A stretch of 7,315 bases of DNA from an alpha proteobacterium 3107. Its GTDB lineage: Bacteria > Pseudomonadota > Alphaproteobacteria > Rhodobacterales > Rhodobacteraceae. The position numbers and the translations under genes were made by a program. Under the pieces are notes generated by a model. That model searched no databases, was not told where the DNA came from, and saw nothing but the letters and a program-made list of their open reading frames with translations. Numbering within the stretch: the first letter of the stretch is position 1; each line of letters begins with the position of its first letter. Of the stretch, positions 5,757 to 7,315 are shown piece after piece. The DNA is taken from the NCBI GenBank assembly GCA_001483205.1, contig JPPB01000328.1:1-7315 (forward strand), written 5' to 3'.

Positions 5757-7046
5757 GTGGCGCGCGGTTTTTTGTCTGGGATGATCTGGGGCACGGTTTT
5801 CGGTGCGTTTGGCGCAGCGGCCTATTTGTTGTCGGCAGAGTTGCCTGCGGGGGGCACGGGTCCGGGGGACGCGGGCGGTGCGTCATCGCGGACGGAAACG
5901 CCCGCCCTGCCACCGGCAGAGATCAATATCGCCAATGTCGCGCCCGCCCCCAATCGGCGATCCGCCGATGCCCCCGAGATCGACAACCCCGAGGCCGCCC
6001 TGAATGCGCCTGAAACCGCCGAGGCCGCGCCTGCGTTGACCGAGGAAAGCGGGGTGGGCCAGTCCCGGCTTGCCGTTGCCGTGGTGCCACAGGCCCCTGC
6101 CGGGATCGAAGCGCCGGAGATCGAAACCGACCGCCCGCCACGGCTGACACCGGGGGCCGGGCAGGATGGTGCCGCCGCGCCGGAGGATGACACCGCTGTG
6201 TCCGATGACGGGCTGGCCGAAACCCCGGAAGCGGCGGAAGTCGCTGAACTCTTGCCGGATGTGACCACGGACAGCCTGCCGGAGCTTGCAGAGGACGGCG
6301 GCGACGTGGCGGAGACAGAGACAGCGGAACAGGAACAGGTTGCCGAGGCCCTGCCCGAAACCCGCATCCCCCCCGGCAACGCGCTGGAACAGAACGCGGT
6401 TTCGTTTGAGAACCGCGAGGGCAAGCCGCTTTATGCGATCATCCTGATTGACACGCCTGATGGGGCGTTGCCGCCGGGGGCCGCCGGGGGCCTTGGCTTT
6501 CCGCTGACCATTGCGCTTGATGCCTCAACCCCCGAGGCGGGCGAGCGGGCGGCGGCCTATCGGGCGGCGGGGCATGAGGTGCTGTTGCTGCTGTCCCTGC
6601 CCGACGGGGCCACGCCCGCCGATATGGAAGTCGCGTTTGAGAGCGCCACAGCGGTCATTCCCGGTGCGGTCGGGGTGCTTGACCTGCCCGAAGGCGGGTT
6701 CGGGAACAACCATATCCTGACCCGTCAACTGGTGTCGATTCTGGCGCGGTCCGGTCACGGGCTGATCGGCTATGGCAGGGGGCTGGACGCCACCGGCCCG
6801 CTGGCGCAGCGCGATAATGTGCCGTCGGCGCTGGCGTTCCGCATTTTCGACGATGAACGGCAGGCACCGCCGACCATCCACAGATACCTGGACCGTGCCG
6901 CCTTTCGCGCCCAGCAACAGGGCCATGTGGTGATGGTGGGGCATATGTATCCGGAGTCGGTGCGGGCGATGATGGAGTGGGTCTTGCAGGAACGTGCGGC
7001 CAGCATGGCGATCGCGCCGGCCTCTGCCGTGATGCGCGTGAACTGA
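5757..7046 (+). CDS. Membrane-anchored divergent polysaccharide deacetylase-like protein
   Basis: A 429-residue protein from a GTG start with a strong GGAGGAG site; an ATG at 5781 is the alternative. Residues 5-28 form one hydrophobic segment (FLSGMIWGTVFGAFGAAAYLL), an inner-membrane anchor or uncleaved signal. Residues 29 to about 215 are a low-complexity linker rich in Ala, Pro, Glu and Asp, probably disordered and acidic. From about 222 the protein resembles the YibQ/DUF610 divergent polysaccharide deacetylase domain: strand YAIILID, FPLTIALD, AAGHEVLLLLSLP, SGHGLIGY, FRIFDDE, and VGHMYPESV near the end. The usual first motif (IDD) reads IDTPD and the NNHMGS metal-site region reads LPEGGFGNN, so hydrolase activity is doubtful. 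A role in the cell envelope is inferred from the family and topology. It is divergent from trpG and ends without a clear partner gene. Confidence 0.8.
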   Translation: MARGFLSGMIWGTVFGAFGAAAYLLSAELPAGGTGPGDAGGASSRTETPALPPAEINIANVAPAPNRRSADAPEIDNPEAALNAPETAEAAPALTEESGVGQSRLAVAVVPQAPAGIEAPEIETDRPPRLTPGAGQDGAAAPEDDTAVSDDGLAETPEAAEVAELLPDVTTDSLPELAEDGGDVAETETAEQEQVAEALPETRIPPGNALEQNAVSFENREGKPLYAIILIDTPDGALPPGAAGGLGFPLTIALDASTPEAGERAAAYRAAGHEVLLLLSLPDGATPADMEVAFESATAVIPGAVGVLDLPEGGFGNNHILTRQLVSILARSGHGLIGYGRGLDATGPLAQRDNVPSALAFRIFDDERQAPPTIHRYLDRAAFRAQQQGHVVMVGHMYPESVRAMMEWVLQERAASMAIAPASAVMRVN

Positions 7047-7082
7047 GGCGGAAGGCCCCTGTGTAATGGCTTGAGCCGGGCA

Positions 7083-7120
7083 GGGCATTGGGGGCGATGC
7101 ACCCTTATGCAGAGGTTTTT
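7083..7120 (+). terminator. Possible weak terminator after the deacetylase-like gene
   Basis: GGGCAT (7083-7088) can pair with ATGC-CCC (7097-7104, one bulged A) around an eight-base loop. A T5 run follows at 7116-7120, but 11 bases after the stem. It is in the right place, 37 bases past the stop, but spacing and stem strength are poor for an intrinsic terminator. Confidence 0.25.
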
Positions 7121-7134
7121 GTGATCCATTTATA

Positions 7135-7163
7135 TTGTCATGTTATAACAATTCATAGACAAT
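7135..7163 (+). promoter_or_regulatory. Possible promoter in an AT-rich patch
   Basis: TTGTCA (7135-7140) and GACAAT (7158-7163) are 17 bases apart, four or five matches to each consensus box. Between them lies a perfect 10-bp palindrome TGTTATAACA (7141-7150). The patch stands out in a GC-rich background. A transcript would start near 7170 and run rightward through the two palindromes at 7207-7246. No gene start that would use it is visible in the window. Confidence 0.3.
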
Positions 7164-7206
7164 CAACCCGTCCGTCCGGCCCGGCCAATAGGTCAGCGAT
7201 GCTGCC

Positions 7207-7222
7207 CTTATCCGCGGATAAG
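7207..7222. promoter_or_regulatory. Perfect 16-bp palindrome, likely operator (copy 1)
   Basis: CTTATCCGCGGATAAG is identical to its reverse complement. A near copy lies 23 bases to the right in the same phase. Perfect symmetry, recurrence and position in an intergenic region fit binding sites for a dimeric regulator. I do not recognise the motif and name no regulator. Confidence 0.6.
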
Positions 7223-7228
7223 CCTCGA

Positions 7229-7246
7229 CCTTACCCGCGGATAAGG
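7229..7246. promoter_or_regulatory. 18-bp near-palindrome, likely operator (copy 2)
   Basis: CCTTACCCGCGGATAAGG is palindromic except for one pair (C at 7234 against A at 7241). Its inner 16 bases match copy 1 at 15 of 16 positions. The centres of the two copies are 23 bp apart, roughly two helical turns, which would let two dimers bind on nearly the same face. Confidence 0.6.
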
Positions 7247-7315
7247 CCCGGCCCGGCACATTCCTGCCATGGACCGGCGGAATGGCCCGCTCAGGCCGCG
7301 CCCGCCCCCTCGCCG

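Larger units (their letters stand above)
7047..7315. other. Right-end intergenic region without a complete gene
   Basis: These 269 bases follow the deacetylase-like gene. They contain a weak hairpin, an AT-rich patch (about 7114-7165) and two palindromes, listed separately. At the very end a minus-strand frame could supply the last residues of a leftward gene: the TGA at 7291-7293 is preceded by codons for GEGAGAA. Seven codons of GC-rich sequence are too few to decide. A plus-strand ATG at 7269-7271 opens a frame to the edge but lacks a ribosome binding site and reads as Arg/Pro-rich sequence. Confidence 0.4.

Noticed and set aside
7269..7315. Plus-strand ATG opening a frame to the right edge
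   Set aside because: No ribosome binding site precedes it and the 15 codons are Arg/Pro-rich, typical of non-coding GC-rich sequence.

Overview
This GC-rich window has the protein sequences and gene order of an alphaproteobacterium, most likely Rhodobacteraceae. The family assignment rests on the look of the TrpGDC, MoaC and MoeA proteins, the trpGDC-moaC-moeA order and an anchored divergent polysaccharide deacetylase of the type I associate with that family. It is inference, not a database match.

Layout: the left edge (1-504) holds a start codon for a leftward gene that leaves the window, then a short, probably exported ankyrin-repeat protein. Positions 603-5624 are one leftward operon in transcription order trpG, trpD, ung, trpC, moaC, moeA. 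TrpG is the glutamine amidotransferase of anthranilate synthase, TrpD transfers phosphoribosyl to anthranilate, and TrpC closes the indole ring. MoaC and MoeA work early and late in molybdenum cofactor synthesis. A family 1 uracil-DNA glycosylase gene sits between trpD and trpC. Almost every junction is a stop/start overlap (ATGA or TGATG), so translation is probably coupled along the operon. No trpE lies in the window.

The exception is the moaC-moeA junction. A 20-base segment holding the end of moaC, a GAGG ribosome binding site and the moeA start occurs twice with one mismatch. The copies flank 243 bases that can form five hairpins. The simplest reading is an insertion that split an ancestral ATGA overlap and duplicated the junction. 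An open frame of 88 codons crosses the insert and itself overlaps both neighbours by ATGA.

A short divergent intergenic region (5625-5756) separates the operon from a rightward gene (5757-7046) for a membrane-anchored YibQ/DUF610-type protein whose deacetylase-like domain looks degenerate. The last 269 bases hold no complete gene. They contain an AT-rich patch and two near-identical palindromes 23 bp apart (CTTATCCGCGGATAAG type), probably operators for an unidentified regulator.
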